Assembly (NCBI GenBank): GCA_963785815.1
Contig: CAWAWN010000003.1
Span: 1,302,001-1,366,000, forward strand
DNA from: UBA4742 sp963785815
GTDB taxonomy: Bacteria; Actinomycetota; Acidimicrobiia; Acidimicrobiales; Acidimicrobilacustridaceae
DNA: 64,000 nucleotides
Reading direction: 5' to 3'
The first letter of the stretch is position 1. Every line of letters starts with the position of its first letter. The notes under the pieces were generated by a model, which was not told where the DNA came from, did no database searches, and was given only the letters and a program-made list of their open reading frames with translations. Shown piece by piece: positions 47,727 through 54,843 of this stretch. Position numbers and translations under genes: made by a program.

Positions 47727-48934
47727 CCCCGTCGCGGCCGAGCCGATCGCCTCGCTCGTCCCGGGGGCCGGGATCGGCGGGATCTGAGAGCGCGTCGGCC
47801 CGGCCCGCGACCGACGACCCCCGCCGCCTGGCCCGCGACGTGCTCGTGCGCATCGAGCGCGACCGGGCCTACGCCAACCTGGCCCTGCCGGCTGCCCTGG
47901 AGCGCAGCCACCTGGAGCCGCGGGACCGAGGCCTGGTGACCGAGCTGGTGTACGGCGTGACGCGCATGCGCCGGGCCCTCGACTGGCTCGTCGACCGCTT
48001 CTTGTCCCACGATCCAGACCCGACCACCCGGGCGGCGCTGCGCCTGGGGGCCTACCAGCTCACCTTCCTGGACACCCCGGCGCACGCCGCGGTGAGCACC
48101 GCGGTGGCGGTGGCCCCCGCCCGGACCAAGGGGATGGTCAACGCCGTGCTGCGCCGGGTGAGCCAGGCCGATCGGGAGTGGCCCGACGAGCCCACCCGGC
48201 TGAGCTACCCCGACTGGATCGTCGACCGCCTGACCGCCGACCTCGGCGCCGACGTGGCCACCGCGGCCATGGCGTCGATGAACGCGGCGGCGTCGGTGGT
48301 CACGCGCGAGGACGGCTATCGCCAGGACACGGCCTCGCAGTGGGTCGCCGAGGCCGTCGACGCCCAGGCTGGCCAGCGGGTGGTCGACCTGTGCGCCGGT
48401 CCCGGCGGCAAGGCCACCGGGATGGCCGCGTCGGGCGCGGCGGTCACCGCCCTGGAGCTGCACCCGGCCCGGGCCGGGCTGGTGGCCGCCAACGCCCGAC
48501 GGGTGGGATCGGCCCACCTGTCGACCGTCGCCGGCGACGGTTGTCGGCCGCCGCTGCGCCCGGGGCGCGCCGATCGGGTGCTGGTCGACGCCCCCTGCTC
48601 GGGCCTGGGTTCACTGCGCCGACGCCCCGACGCCCGCTGGCGCATCGAACCCGGTGACGTGGGACGCCTGGTCGAGCTGCAGCGGGACCTGCTCGACGCG
48701 GCCGTGCCGCTGCTGTGCCCGGGTGGCGAGCTCGTCTACTCCGTGTGCACCCTCACCCGGCTGGAGACCCTGGGGATCGACGGGTGGCTGGCCGACACCC
48801 ACCCCGACCTCGAAGCCCTGCCGGTCGGTGGTCCGGATCTGGCCGACCACGGTGTGGCTCACGGACGGGGCGTGCTGGTGCTGCCCCAGGCGGCCGGCAC
48901 CGACGGCATGTTCGTGCTGCGCCTGCGTCGGTAA
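47723..48934 (+). CDS. rsmB: 16S rRNA m5C967 methyltransferase RsmB
   Basis: RsmB methylates C967 of 16S rRNA. The 403-residue protein starts at GTG 47723 overlapping the fmt stop. A ~35-residue Ser/Arg/Pro-rich N-terminus precedes a NusB-like RNA-binding domain (LARDVLVRIERDRAYANLAL to ~170). The methylase domain shows VVDLCAGPGGKATGMA, LVDAPCSGLGSLRRRPD with the first catalytic Cys, and VYSVCTLTRLE with the second. Its stop codon TAA lies inside the mog -10 hexamer. Confidence 0.94.
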   Translation: MTPSRPSRSPRSSRGPGSAGSESASARPATDDPRRLARDVLVRIERDRAYANLALPAALERSHLEPRDRGLVTELVYGVTRMRRALDWLVDRFLSHDPDPTTRAALRLGAYQLTFLDTPAHAAVSTAVAVAPARTKGMVNAVLRRVSQADREWPDEPTRLSYPDWIVDRLTADLGADVATAAMASMNAAASVVTREDGYRQDTASQWVAEAVDAQAGQRVVDLCAGPGGKATGMAASGAAVTALELHPARAGLVAANARRVGSAHLSTVAGDGCRPPLRPGRADRVLVDAPCSGLGSLRRRPDARWRIEPGDVGRLVELQRDLLDAAVPLLCPGGELVYSVCTLTRLETLGIDGWLADTHPDLEALPVGGPDLADHGVAHGRGVLVLPQAAGTDGMFVLRLRR

Positions 48935-48937
48935 CCT
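48932..48937 (+). promoter_or_regulatory. -10 element TAACCT for mog, overlapping the rsmB stop
   Basis: TAACCT ends 6 nt before ATG 48944; its first three bases are the rsmB stop codon. Confidence 0.55.
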
Positions 48938-48943
48938 CCGGCC

Positions 48944-49549
48944 ATGCCCGACGCCCACGCCGAGTCGTCCCACCACGACCACGACCAGCACGACCACGAC
49001 CAGCACGACCACGACCAGCACGACCACGACCACCACGACCACCACGACCGTGGCGGGTCCGACCAGGATTCGGATCGGCTGGCGGCCAAGGTGCTGACCG
49101 TGTCCGACGGCGTGGCCGCCGGCACCCGAGCCGACACCGGCGGCGCCGGGCTGGCGGCCCGGCTGTCGGCCGCCGACTTCGACGTGGTGGAAGCCCGGGT
49201 GGTGGCCGACGGGCGCGAGGCGGTGGGCGAGGCGCTGGTCGAGCTGTCCGAGGGCTTCGCCGGTCTGGTGGTGACCACCGGCGGGACCGGGTTCGGGCCT
49301 CGGGACCTCACCCCCGAAGGCACCTTGGTGGTGCTCGACCGCCAGGCGCCGGGCCTGGCCGAAGCCATGCGCCTGGTGTCGCCGCTCGGGCGCCTGTCAC
49401 GGGCGGTGGCCGGCACCCGGGGTCGCACGCTCATCCTCAACACCCCGGGGTCCCCCGCCGGCGCGGTCGAGTGCCTGGAGGCCGTGCTCGACGTGGTGCC
49501 CCACGTCCTGCGCCTGCTGGCCGACCAGACCACGGCCCATCCCCGCTGA
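48944..49549 (+). CDS. mog: MogA/MoaB-type molybdopterin protein with His/Asp-rich N-terminus
   Basis: A 201-residue protein whose residues ~48-195 form a MogA/MoaB domain (adenylation of molybdopterin): KVLTVSDGVAAGTRADTGG, VVTTGGTGFGPRDLTPEGT and LILNTPGSPAGAVECL. Residues ~10-35 are almost only His, Asp and Gln in an HDHDQ repeat, a probable metal-binding extension not normal for the family. No other molybdenum-cofactor gene is nearby. In related genomes the slot before ribD often holds rpe, so this gene may be a replacement. Confidence 0.85.
   Translation: MPDAHAESSHHDHDQHDHDQHDHDQHDHDHHDHHDRGGSDQDSDRLAAKVLTVSDGVAAGTRADTGGAGLAARLSAADFDVVEARVVADGREAVGEALVELSEGFAGLVVTTGGTGFGPRDLTPEGTLVVLDRQAPGLAEAMRLVSPLGRLSRAVAGTRGRTLILNTPGSPAGAVECLEAVLDVVPHVLRLLADQTTAHPR
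48971..49048 (+). repeat. 15-bp tandem repeat encoding HDHDQ units
   Basis: The unit CACGACCACGACCAG recurs three times with a 15-bp period, flanked by CACGAC hexamers. The period is a multiple of three, so copy-number change would lengthen or shorten the His/Asp tail without frameshift. Confidence 0.8.
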
Positions 49550-49574
49550 CCTCGGATCCCTCACCGAGAATTGA

Positions 49575-49582
49575 AACGCGTT
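49575..49582. promoter_or_regulatory. Candidate operator AACGCGTT upstream of ribD
   Basis: An 8-bp palindrome in an AT-richer stretch (TTGAAACGCGTTCTTG), ~35 nt before the -10 hexamer. It resembles TetR-family half-site arrangements, but no regulator is encoded nearby. Confidence 0.3.
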
Positions 49583-49617
49583 CTTGTTTGGGACTTCCCC
49601 CTCGGGGGACCGTCGGA

Positions 49618-49650
49618 TACAGTGGTCGCAACGTCACACGGCCGTGTGAC
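49618..49650 (+). promoter_or_regulatory. ribD promoter and overlapping 18-bp palindrome
   Basis: -10 hexamer TACAGT (49618-49623) predicts initiation near 49630. Directly there lies a perfect 18-bp palindrome GTCACACGGCCGTGTGAC (49633-49650), positioned as a repressor operator or as a hairpin at the 5' end of the mRNA. The leader to ribD is ~78 nt. I saw no FMN riboswitch consensus. Confidence 0.5.
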
Positions 49651-49707
49651 ATTCGACCATCCGACGAGGTCCGACCGGTCCGGCACCGGGCGACCGCCGA
49701 GGCGACC

Positions 49708-50844
49708 TTGACCAGCCCCAACCCGACCGACCCCCTTCCCACCACCCCGCGTGGCCGCCACGTCGACGCCAGACGGCTCCTCCAGGCCGTGGCGGTGGCT
49801 GCCGCGGCGCGGCGAGCCGTGTCCCCCCGGCCGTGGGTCGGCGCCGTGGTGGTGCCGGCCGGGGCGCCAGCCGACCACCCGGGATTCGCGGGGGCCACGC
49901 GGGGTCGCGCCGGCAGCGACGGCCCGCACGCCGAGGTGGCCGCCCTCGACGCCGCCGGGTCGGCGGCCCGAGGCGCCACGCTCTACGTCACCCTCGAGCC
50001 CTGCACCCACGCCGGGCAGCGAGAACGGTCGTGCGCCGACGCCGCCATCGGTGCCCGGGTGGCGCGGGTGGTGGTGGGGGTGGTCGATCCCGATCCCCGG
50101 GTGGCCGGGCGCGGCATCGCGCACCTGCGCGCCGCCGGGCTCACCGTCGAGGTGGCTGGTGAGGTCGCCGGTCTCGAGGACGCCGCCACCGCGGTGGCCG
50201 AGCAGCTGGCGCCCTACCTGCACCACCGCCGCACCGGGCGCCCGCTGGTCATCCTCAAGCTGGCGGCCAGCCTGGACGGCGGCACCGCCGCCCCGGACGG
50301 CTCCAGCCAGTGGATCACCGGGGACGAGGCCCGCCTCGATGCGCACCGCCTCCGCGCCGACTGCGACGCCATCGCCGTGGGTGCGGGCACCGTGCGCCTC
50401 GACGACCCGGCGTTGACCGTGCGGCTGCCCGACGGCGAGCTGCCCGACGGGTTCGTGCCGCCGCTCCGGGTGGTGCTCGGCCAGGCCCCACCCGAGGCCC
50501 GGGTGCATCCAGCCCTCGAGCTGTCCGGTGAGCTCGACCAGGTGCTGGACGAGCTGGGGGAGCGGGGCGTGCTGCAGCTGCTGGTGGAGGGCGGTGCCGG
50601 GCTGGCCCACGACCTGCACCACGCGGGCCTGGTCGACCGCTACGTCCTCTACCTGGCCCCGCTGCTGTTCGGGGGCGACGACGCCCGAGGCCTGTTCGCC
50701 GGCGCCGGGGCGGCCACGCTGGCCGATGCCTGGCGAGGTCGGCTGCTCGGCATCACCCGGTTGGGCGACGACCTGCGCGTCGACCTGGCGCCGCGAGCTA
50801 CCGCCGGACGATCCCGGACCGATACCGTCGCCCCCGGAGGCTGA
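49708..50844 (+). CDS. ribD: Riboflavin biosynthesis deaminase/reductase RibD
   Basis: RibD performs the second and third steps of the pyrimidine branch of riboflavin synthesis. TTG 49708 gives 378 residues. Deaminase zinc motifs are HAEVAALDAAG and PCTHAGQRERSC, a departure from the usual PCxHxGxTPPC. The reductase domain starts at PLVILKLAASLDGGTAAPDG and includes SQWITGDEAR, DAIAVGAGTVRLDDP and LLVEGGAGLAHDLHHAGLVD. The region after VVLGQAPPEARVHP is shorter than usual by roughly 20-30 residues. The frame is open upstream and TTG is the best local start, so the N-terminus is uncertain. Confidence 0.88.
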   Translation: MTSPNPTDPLPTTPRGRHVDARRLLQAVAVAAAARRAVSPRPWVGAVVVPAGAPADHPGFAGATRGRAGSDGPHAEVAALDAAGSAARGATLYVTLEPCTHAGQRERSCADAAIGARVARVVVGVVDPDPRVAGRGIAHLRAAGLTVEVAGEVAGLEDAATAVAEQLAPYLHHRRTGRPLVILKLAASLDGGTAAPDGSSQWITGDEARLDAHRLRADCDAIAVGAGTVRLDDPALTVRLPDGELPDGFVPPLRVVLGQAPPEARVHPALELSGELDQVLDELGERGVLQLLVEGGAGLAHDLHHAGLVDRYVLYLAPLLFGGDDARGLFAGAGAATLADAWRGRLLGITRLGDDLRVDLAPRATAGRSRTDTVAPGG

Positions 50845-50846
50845 CC

Positions 50847-51464
50847 ATGTTCACCGGGATCGTCGAGGAGTTGGGCACCGTGGGCGGGCGCGACGGCTCG
50901 CGTCTGCGCATCCAGGCCCGGGCCGTGCTCGACGGCGTGCACCGGGGTGACTCCACCGCGGTCAACGGGTGCTGCCTGACCGTGGTCGACTTCGACGTGG
51001 CGGCCGGGTGGTGGGAGGCCGACGTCACCGCCGAGACCTTCGCCCGCACCAGCCTGGGGGCCCTGCGCCCCGGCGACCCGGTCAACCTGGAGCGCCCGGT
51101 TCGCCTCGAGGACCGCCTGGGCGGCCACCTGGTGCAGGGCCACGTCGACGGCGTGGGCCAGATCGTGTCGCCGGCCCCCGACCTGGCCGTGCGCGCGCCC
51201 GTCGAGCTGCTGCGCTACGTGGTCGAGAAGGGCTCGATCACCGTCGACGGCATCAGCCTCACCGTGGTGGACGTGCTGGCCGACGGCTTCACCGTGGCCG
51301 TCATCCCCCACACCGCGGCGGTCACCACCCTCGGCCGCAACGGGGTCGGTGATCCGGTGAACCTCGAGGTCGACGTGATGGCCAAGTACGCCGAACGCCT
51401 GCTGTCGGCCCAGCTCGAATCGCTCGGCGCCGCGCCCGCCCCCACCCCCGGAGGTCAGCGATGA
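50847..51464 (+). CDS. ribE: Riboflavin synthase alpha subunit
   Basis: This enzyme dismutates two lumazine molecules into riboflavin. The 205-residue product opens MFTGIVEELGTV and shows two similar barrels, the duplicated fold of the family, with VNGCCLTVVDF and SITVDGISLTVVDV as matching segments. The stop TGA 51462-51464 overlaps the ATG of the first of four repeated mini-ORFs (ATGA). It lies 2 nt after ribD. Confidence 0.96.
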   Translation: MFTGIVEELGTVGGRDGSRLRIQARAVLDGVHRGDSTAVNGCCLTVVDFDVAAGWWEADVTAETFARTSLGALRPGDPVNLERPVRLEDRLGGHLVQGHVDGVGQIVSPAPDLAVRAPVELLRYVVEKGSITVDGISLTVVDVLADGFTVAVIPHTAAVTTLGRNGVGDPVNLEVDVMAKYAERLLSAQLESLGAAPAPTPGGQR

Positions 51465-51490
51465 CCGTCCAGCAGGAGCGTCAGCGATGA
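51461..51490 (+). CDS. Mini-ORF 1, peptide MTVQQERQR
   Basis: Nine codons plus TGA. Start overlaps the ribE stop; its stop overlaps the next start. The site upstream is GGAGG in the ribE 3' end. Translation is predicted, not shown. Confidence 0.4.
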   Translation: MTVQQERQR

Positions 51491-51516
51491 CCGTCCAGCA
51501 GGAGCGTCAGCTATGA
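51487..51516 (+). CDS. Mini-ORF 2, peptide MTVQQERQL
   Basis: Nine codons plus TGA, with AGGAG 8 nt before the ATG. Ends in Leu because the last base of unit 2 is T. Confidence 0.4.
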   Translation: MTVQQERQL

Positions 51517-51542
51517 CCGTCCAGCAGGAGCGTCAGCGATGA
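51513..51542 (+). CDS. Mini-ORF 3, peptide MTVQQERQR
   Basis: Identical peptide to mini-ORF 1, same AGGAG spacing, coupled by ATGA on both sides. Confidence 0.4.
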   Translation: MTVQQERQR

Positions 51543-51568
51543 CCGTCCTCCAGGAGCGTCAGCCATGA
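51539..51568 (+). CDS. Mini-ORF 4, peptide MTVLQERQP
   Basis: Most diverged unit. Its TGA overlaps the ribBA ATG, and its AGGAG is the ribosome site for ribBA. Confidence 0.4.
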   Translation: MTVLQERQP

Positions 51569-52806
51569 CCGTCAAGAACGAGGCCCGCGAGGGGTTCGCC
51601 ACCATCCCCGACGCCATCGCCGCCATCGCCCAGGGCGACATCGTGGTGGTGGTCGACGACGAGGACCGCGAGAACGAGGGCGACCTCATCATGGCGGCCG
51701 AGTCGGCCACCCCGGAGAAGATCGCCTTCTTCGTGCGCCACACCTCCGGGGTCATCTGCGCCCCGCTCACCGGCGAACGCCTCGATGAGCTCGACATCCC
51801 GCTCATGGTGCGCGACAACACCGAGGCCCAGCGGACGGCCTTCACCTACAGCGTCGACTTCCGCCACGGCACCTCCACCGGCATCTCAGCCGGCGACCGG
51901 GCCGCCACCATCCAGAGCCTGATCGACCCGGCCACCCGCCCCGGCGACCTGGCTCGGCCAGGCCACATCTTCCCGCTGCGCTACTCCGACGGCGGGGTGC
52001 TCAAGCGCGCCGGGCACACCGAGGCAGCGGTCGACCTGGCCCGCATGGCCGGCCTCTACCCGGCGGGCGTGCTGTGCGAGATCGTCAACGACGACGGCAC
52101 CATGGCCCGGGTGCCCGACCTGATCGACTTCTGCGCCACCCACGGGTTGCTGATGATCTCGATCGCCGAGCTCATCCGCTACCGCCGCCAGAACGAGAAG
52201 CTGGTCAAGCGGGTGGCCGAGGCCCGCATCCCCACCGACTGGGGCGAGTTCACCTGCTACGTCTACGAGTCGGTGCTCAACGGGGAGCAGCACATCGCCA
52301 TGGTCAAGGGCGCGGTGCAGGGCGAGGACGACGTGCTGGTGCGGGTGCACAGCGAGTGCCTGACCGGTGACGTCTTCGGCTCGTTGCGCTGCGACTGCGG
52401 CATCCAGCTCGACCAGGCGATGCGCCTGATCTCCGAGGAGGGCCTGGGCGCGCTGGTGTACCTGCGGGGCCACGAGGGACGGGGCATCGGCATCGGCCAC
52501 AAGATCCGCGCCTACAACCTCCAGGACCAGGGCCGCGACACCGTGGACGCCAACCTCGAGCTGGGCCTGCCGGTGGACAGCCGCGAGTACGGCATCGGAG
52601 CCCAGATCCTGGTCGACCTGGGCATCACCACGATGCGCCTGCTGACCAACAACCCGGCCAAGTTCGGGGGGCTCGACGGATTCGGGCTCGAGGTCACGGG
52701 TCGGGTGCCGGTCGAGACCGTCCCCAACCCCGAGAACCTGGCCTACCTACGCACCAAGCGGGAGCGGATGGGCCATCTCCTCGACGGGCTCGACGACCCC
52801 AGCTGA
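51565..52806 (+). CDS. ribBA: Bifunctional DHBP synthase / GTP cyclohydrolase II
   Basis: RibBA supplies both precursors of riboflavin, from ribulose 5-phosphate and GTP. The 413-residue protein has the DHBP synthase domain (VVDDEDRENEGDLIMAAES, RHTSGVICAPLT, GHTEAAVDLARMAGL). The GTP cyclohydrolase II domain follows from ~205, with RVHSECLTGDVFGSLRCDCG (zinc Cys) and LRGHEGRGIGIGHKIRAYNLQ. N-terminus MTVKNEAREG shares its first three codons with the upstream repeats, indicating that the repeats copied this start region. Its last 60 bp overlap the convergent acyltransferase gene. Confidence 0.96.
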   Translation: MTVKNEAREGFATIPDAIAAIAQGDIVVVVDDEDRENEGDLIMAAESATPEKIAFFVRHTSGVICAPLTGERLDELDIPLMVRDNTEAQRTAFTYSVDFRHGTSTGISAGDRAATIQSLIDPATRPGDLARPGHIFPLRYSDGGVLKRAGHTEAAVDLARMAGLYPAGVLCEIVNDDGTMARVPDLIDFCATHGLLMISIAELIRYRRQNEKLVKRVAEARIPTDWGEFTCYVYESVLNGEQHIAMVKGAVQGEDDVLVRVHSECLTGDVFGSLRCDCGIQLDQAMRLISEEGLGALVYLRGHEGRGIGIGHKIRAYNLQDQGRDTVDANLELGLPVDSREYGIGAQILVDLGITTMRLLTNNPAKFGGLDGFGLEVTGRVPVETVPNPENLAYLRTKRERMGHLLDGLDDPS

Positions 52807-53958
52807 GGGCCCGTCCGCCGGCGGGGGCGGCAGCATCGACGAGCGGGGCGGCGCCGGCTCGGAGGCCCGAGGCTTGACCAGGCGCATGGCCCGCTTCTCG
52901 ACCAGGTGCCAGGAGGCGTAGCCGAAGGCGGTGGCCAGCACCGCACCCTCCACGAACGACAGCCACGGCTGGTGCACGTGCACCAGGCCGGCCCACACCA
53001 GGAACTGCTGCACCACGAAGCCGCTCAGGTACATGCCGTAGGACGGATCCCCCAGGCGGTGCAGCCGCTCGGCCGGCCGGCAGGGCAGCGTGCCCAGGTA
53101 GATGATCAGGCAGGCCAGCGCCGGGATGGCCACGGCCGCCTGGTGGGTCCAGATGCCCACCGTGGCCAGGACCAGCGCCCCGAGCGCCACCAGGTGGCGG
53201 CGAACGACCAGGTGGCTGATCTCGGAGATGAGCACGCCGGCCACGAACCACACGCCCAGGCGCACGGCGTCGTTGAGCCACAGGCCGTTCCAGTGCTGGT
53301 GCATGACGATCGTGGGGTTGGCCACCGAGGTGTCGTAGAAGACCAGGCCCACGACCAGCACCAACCCCAGCAACCACCAGCGCACCAGGCGCAGCAGGCC
53401 CAGCAGCAGCAGCCCCAGGTAGGCGCCGATCTCGTAGGGCAGGGTCCAGAAGCTGCCGTTGACGCCGCTGAGGGGCTGGTGGCCGAAGACGCCGGGCAGG
53501 CGGAACGTGATCGGCGACATCACCGCGTTGTGCAGCAGGTAGTCCCACGTCTGGCCGCTGGTCAGGTACGAGCGCAGCGACCAGTCGGTGGCGATGGGCC
53601 CGACCACCAGGACGCTCAGCGCGATGGTGACCAGGAAGGCCGGCCATATGCGCATGGCCCGCTTGGCCAGGAACCACAGGCCCTCGGGTTGGCGTCGCCA
53701 GCTCTGGGCCACCAGGTAGCCGCTGGTGGTGAAGAAGATGGCCACCCCGATGTGGCCCCAGGTGACCCCCAGCGACTGGCCGAAGTGGATGGGCTGGGGT
53801 TCGTGGGTGCCGGTGGTGGTGAAGGCGTGGCTGAACACCACCATGAGGGCCGCGATGATGCGGATCACGTCGAAGAGGGGCTGACGGGTCGGCCGGACGG
53901 CCGTGCTGGCCGGTGCGGCGGACACCCCAGCTCTGTACCCGGTTGTGGTGGCAGCCAT
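52747..53958 (-). CDS. Membrane acyltransferase, OafA/YrhL (acyltransferase 3) family
   Basis: A 403-residue polytopic protein with about ten hydrophobic segments. It opens PLFDVIRIIAALMVVFSHAF with the catalytic-type His, continues IGVAIFFTTSGYLVAQSW, RAMRIWPAF (R-x-x-R-I-x-P pattern) and FWTLPYEIGAYL, all standard for this family that O-acylates surface sugars. The C-terminal ~35 residues are Pro-rich and lie antisense to the end of ribBA. Substrate unknown. It splits ribH from the other rib genes. Confidence 0.88.
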   Translation of the reverse strand: MAATTTGYRAGVSAAPASTAVRPTRQPLFDVIRIIAALMVVFSHAFTTTGTHEPQPIHFGQSLGVTWGHIGVAIFFTTSGYLVAQSWRRQPEGLWFLAKRAMRIWPAFLVTIALSVLVVGPIATDWSLRSYLTSGQTWDYLLHNAVMSPITFRLPGVFGHQPLSGVNGSFWTLPYEIGAYLGLLLLGLLRLVRWWLLGLVLVVGLVFYDTSVANPTIVMHQHWNGLWLNDAVRLGVWFVAGVLISEISHLVVRRHLVALGALVLATVGIWTHQAAVAIPALACLIIYLGTLPCRPAERLHRLGDPSYGMYLSGFVVQQFLVWAGLVHVHQPWLSFVEGAVLATAFGYASWHLVEKRAMRLVKPRASEPAPPRSSMLPPPPADGPSAGVVEPVEEMAHPLPLGA

Positions 53959-54006
53959 GACGTCGATCCTCGCTGCGGACGCTCCGCGGCAGATGAGCTG
54001 GCGATG

Positions 54007-54012
54007 AGAATA
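54007..54012 (-). promoter_or_regulatory. -10 element TATTCT for the acyltransferase gene
   Basis: TATTCT on the minus strand predicts a start near 54000 and a ~42-nt leader before ATG 53958, with a GAGGAT ribosome-site candidate. It is back-to-back with the ribH promoter. Confidence 0.45.
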
Positions 54013-54031
54013 GGCTGTGATCGGGGTTGGC

Positions 54032-54037
54032 TACGAT
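54032..54037 (+). promoter_or_regulatory. -10 element TACGAT for ribH
   Basis: TACGAT ends 7 nt before ATG 54045, implying a leaderless ribH mRNA independent of ribDE-BA. Confidence 0.6.
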
Positions 54038-54044
54038 CGCGGCG

Positions 54045-54542
54045 ATGTCCTCCAACTTCCGGGCTAAGTCCGTCGAGGCGCAATCGGTGACCGGCTCGGT
54101 CGAGGGGGCCGGGGTGCGGGTGGCCGTGGTGTGCGCCCGGTTCAACGACCTGATCACCCGGCGGCTGCTGGAGGGCGCCCTGGCCGGCCTGGGCAGCCAC
54201 GGGGTGCACGAGGGCGACGTGACCGTCGCCTGGGTGCCCGGTGCGTTCGAGATCCCCCTGGTGGCCAAGCAGTGCGCGGCGTCGGGACGGTTCGACGCCG
54301 TCATCTGCCTCGGGGCGGTCATCCGGGGGGACACCGCCCACTTCGAGTACGTGGCCGGCCCGTGCGCCGAGGGCATCCAGCGGGCTGCGCTCGACACCGG
54401 GGTGCCCATCGTCTTCGGCGTCCTCACCACCGAGAACCTCGATCAGGCCCTGAGCCGCAGCGACGTCGACGGCGACGACAAGGGGGCCGAGGCCGCCCGC
54501 ACCGCCCTCGAGATGGTGGACGTCCTGCGCCGACTCTCCTAG
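54045..54542 (+). CDS. ribH: 6,7-Dimethyl-8-ribityllumazine synthase
   Basis: RibH makes lumazine, the substrate of riboflavin synthase. ATG 54045 (165 residues) was chosen because of the adjacent -10; a TTG at 54027 would add six residues. Motifs: VVCARFNDLITRRLLEGAL, WVPGAFEIPLVAKQ and CLGAVIRGDTAHFEYVAG with the catalytic His. C-terminal DKGAEAARTALEMV is typical. Separated from ribBA by the acyltransferase gene. Confidence 0.96.
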   Translation: MSSNFRAKSVEAQSVTGSVEGAGVRVAVVCARFNDLITRRLLEGALAGLGSHGVHEGDVTVAWVPGAFEIPLVAKQCAASGRFDAVICLGAVIRGDTAHFEYVAGPCAEGIQRAALDTGVPIVFGVLTTENLDQALSRSDVDGDDKGAEAARTALEMVDVLRRLS

Positions 54543-54550
54543 CCGACCTG

Positions 54551-54843
54551 CTTGGCCCTTCGGTCGGCGGGGCCTCCCTGCGGGCGGGCTTCGCCCATGC
54601 GGGTGTCATCGGTCCAGCGGCTCCGGCCTGGCGGCCTGCGCCTTCTTGCCTGGCCCTTCGGTCGGCGGGGCCTCCCTGCGGGCGGGCTTCGCCCATGCGG
54701 GTGTCATCGGTCCAGCGGCTCCGGCCTGGCGGCCTGCGCCTTCTTGCTTGGCCCTTCGGTCGGCGGGGCCTCCCTGCGGGCGGGCTTCGCCCATGCGGGT
54801 GTCATCGGTCCAGCGGCTCCGGCCTGGCGGCCTGCGCCTTCTA
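54551..54843. repeat. Three 98-bp tandem repeats between convergent genes
   Basis: Copies begin with TGGCCC at 54553, 54651 and 54749 (98-bp period) and are nearly identical. Each can form short stems: GGCCC/GGGCC around a ~10-nt loop, GGGC-TTC-GCCC, and GGCC-TGGC-GGCC. The array fills the gap from just after the ribH stop to the stop codon of the VIT1-like gene. No gene is evident inside; both strands are open only because of the repeat period and GC content. Confidence 0.9.

Larger units (their letters stand above)
51461..51564 (+). repeat. Four 26-bp tandem repeats, each a coupled mini-ORF with RBS
   Basis: Units: 51461-51486, 51487-51512, 51513-51538 and 51539-51564. Each begins ATGACCGTC and contains AGGAG 8 nt before the next unit's ATG. 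Units 1 and 3 are identical; unit 2 differs at the last base; unit 4 differs at two interior bases and the last. The next ATG (51565), also followed by ACCGTC, is the ribBA start. So ribE stop, four mini-ORFs and ribBA form one chain of ATGA overlaps. Confidence 0.95.

Noticed and set aside
49550..49707. FMN riboswitch before ribD
   Set aside because: Searched by eye for the conserved AGGGTTC/multi-helix pattern; not seen. A covariance-model search would be decisive.
51461..51564. CRISPR array suggested by short direct repeats
   Set aside because: Units are head-to-tail with no spacers, carry start codons and ribosome sites, and no cas genes are present.
54551..54843. Small protein genes within the 98-bp repeats
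   Set aside because: Frames on both strands are periodic low-complexity translations without RBS or homology.
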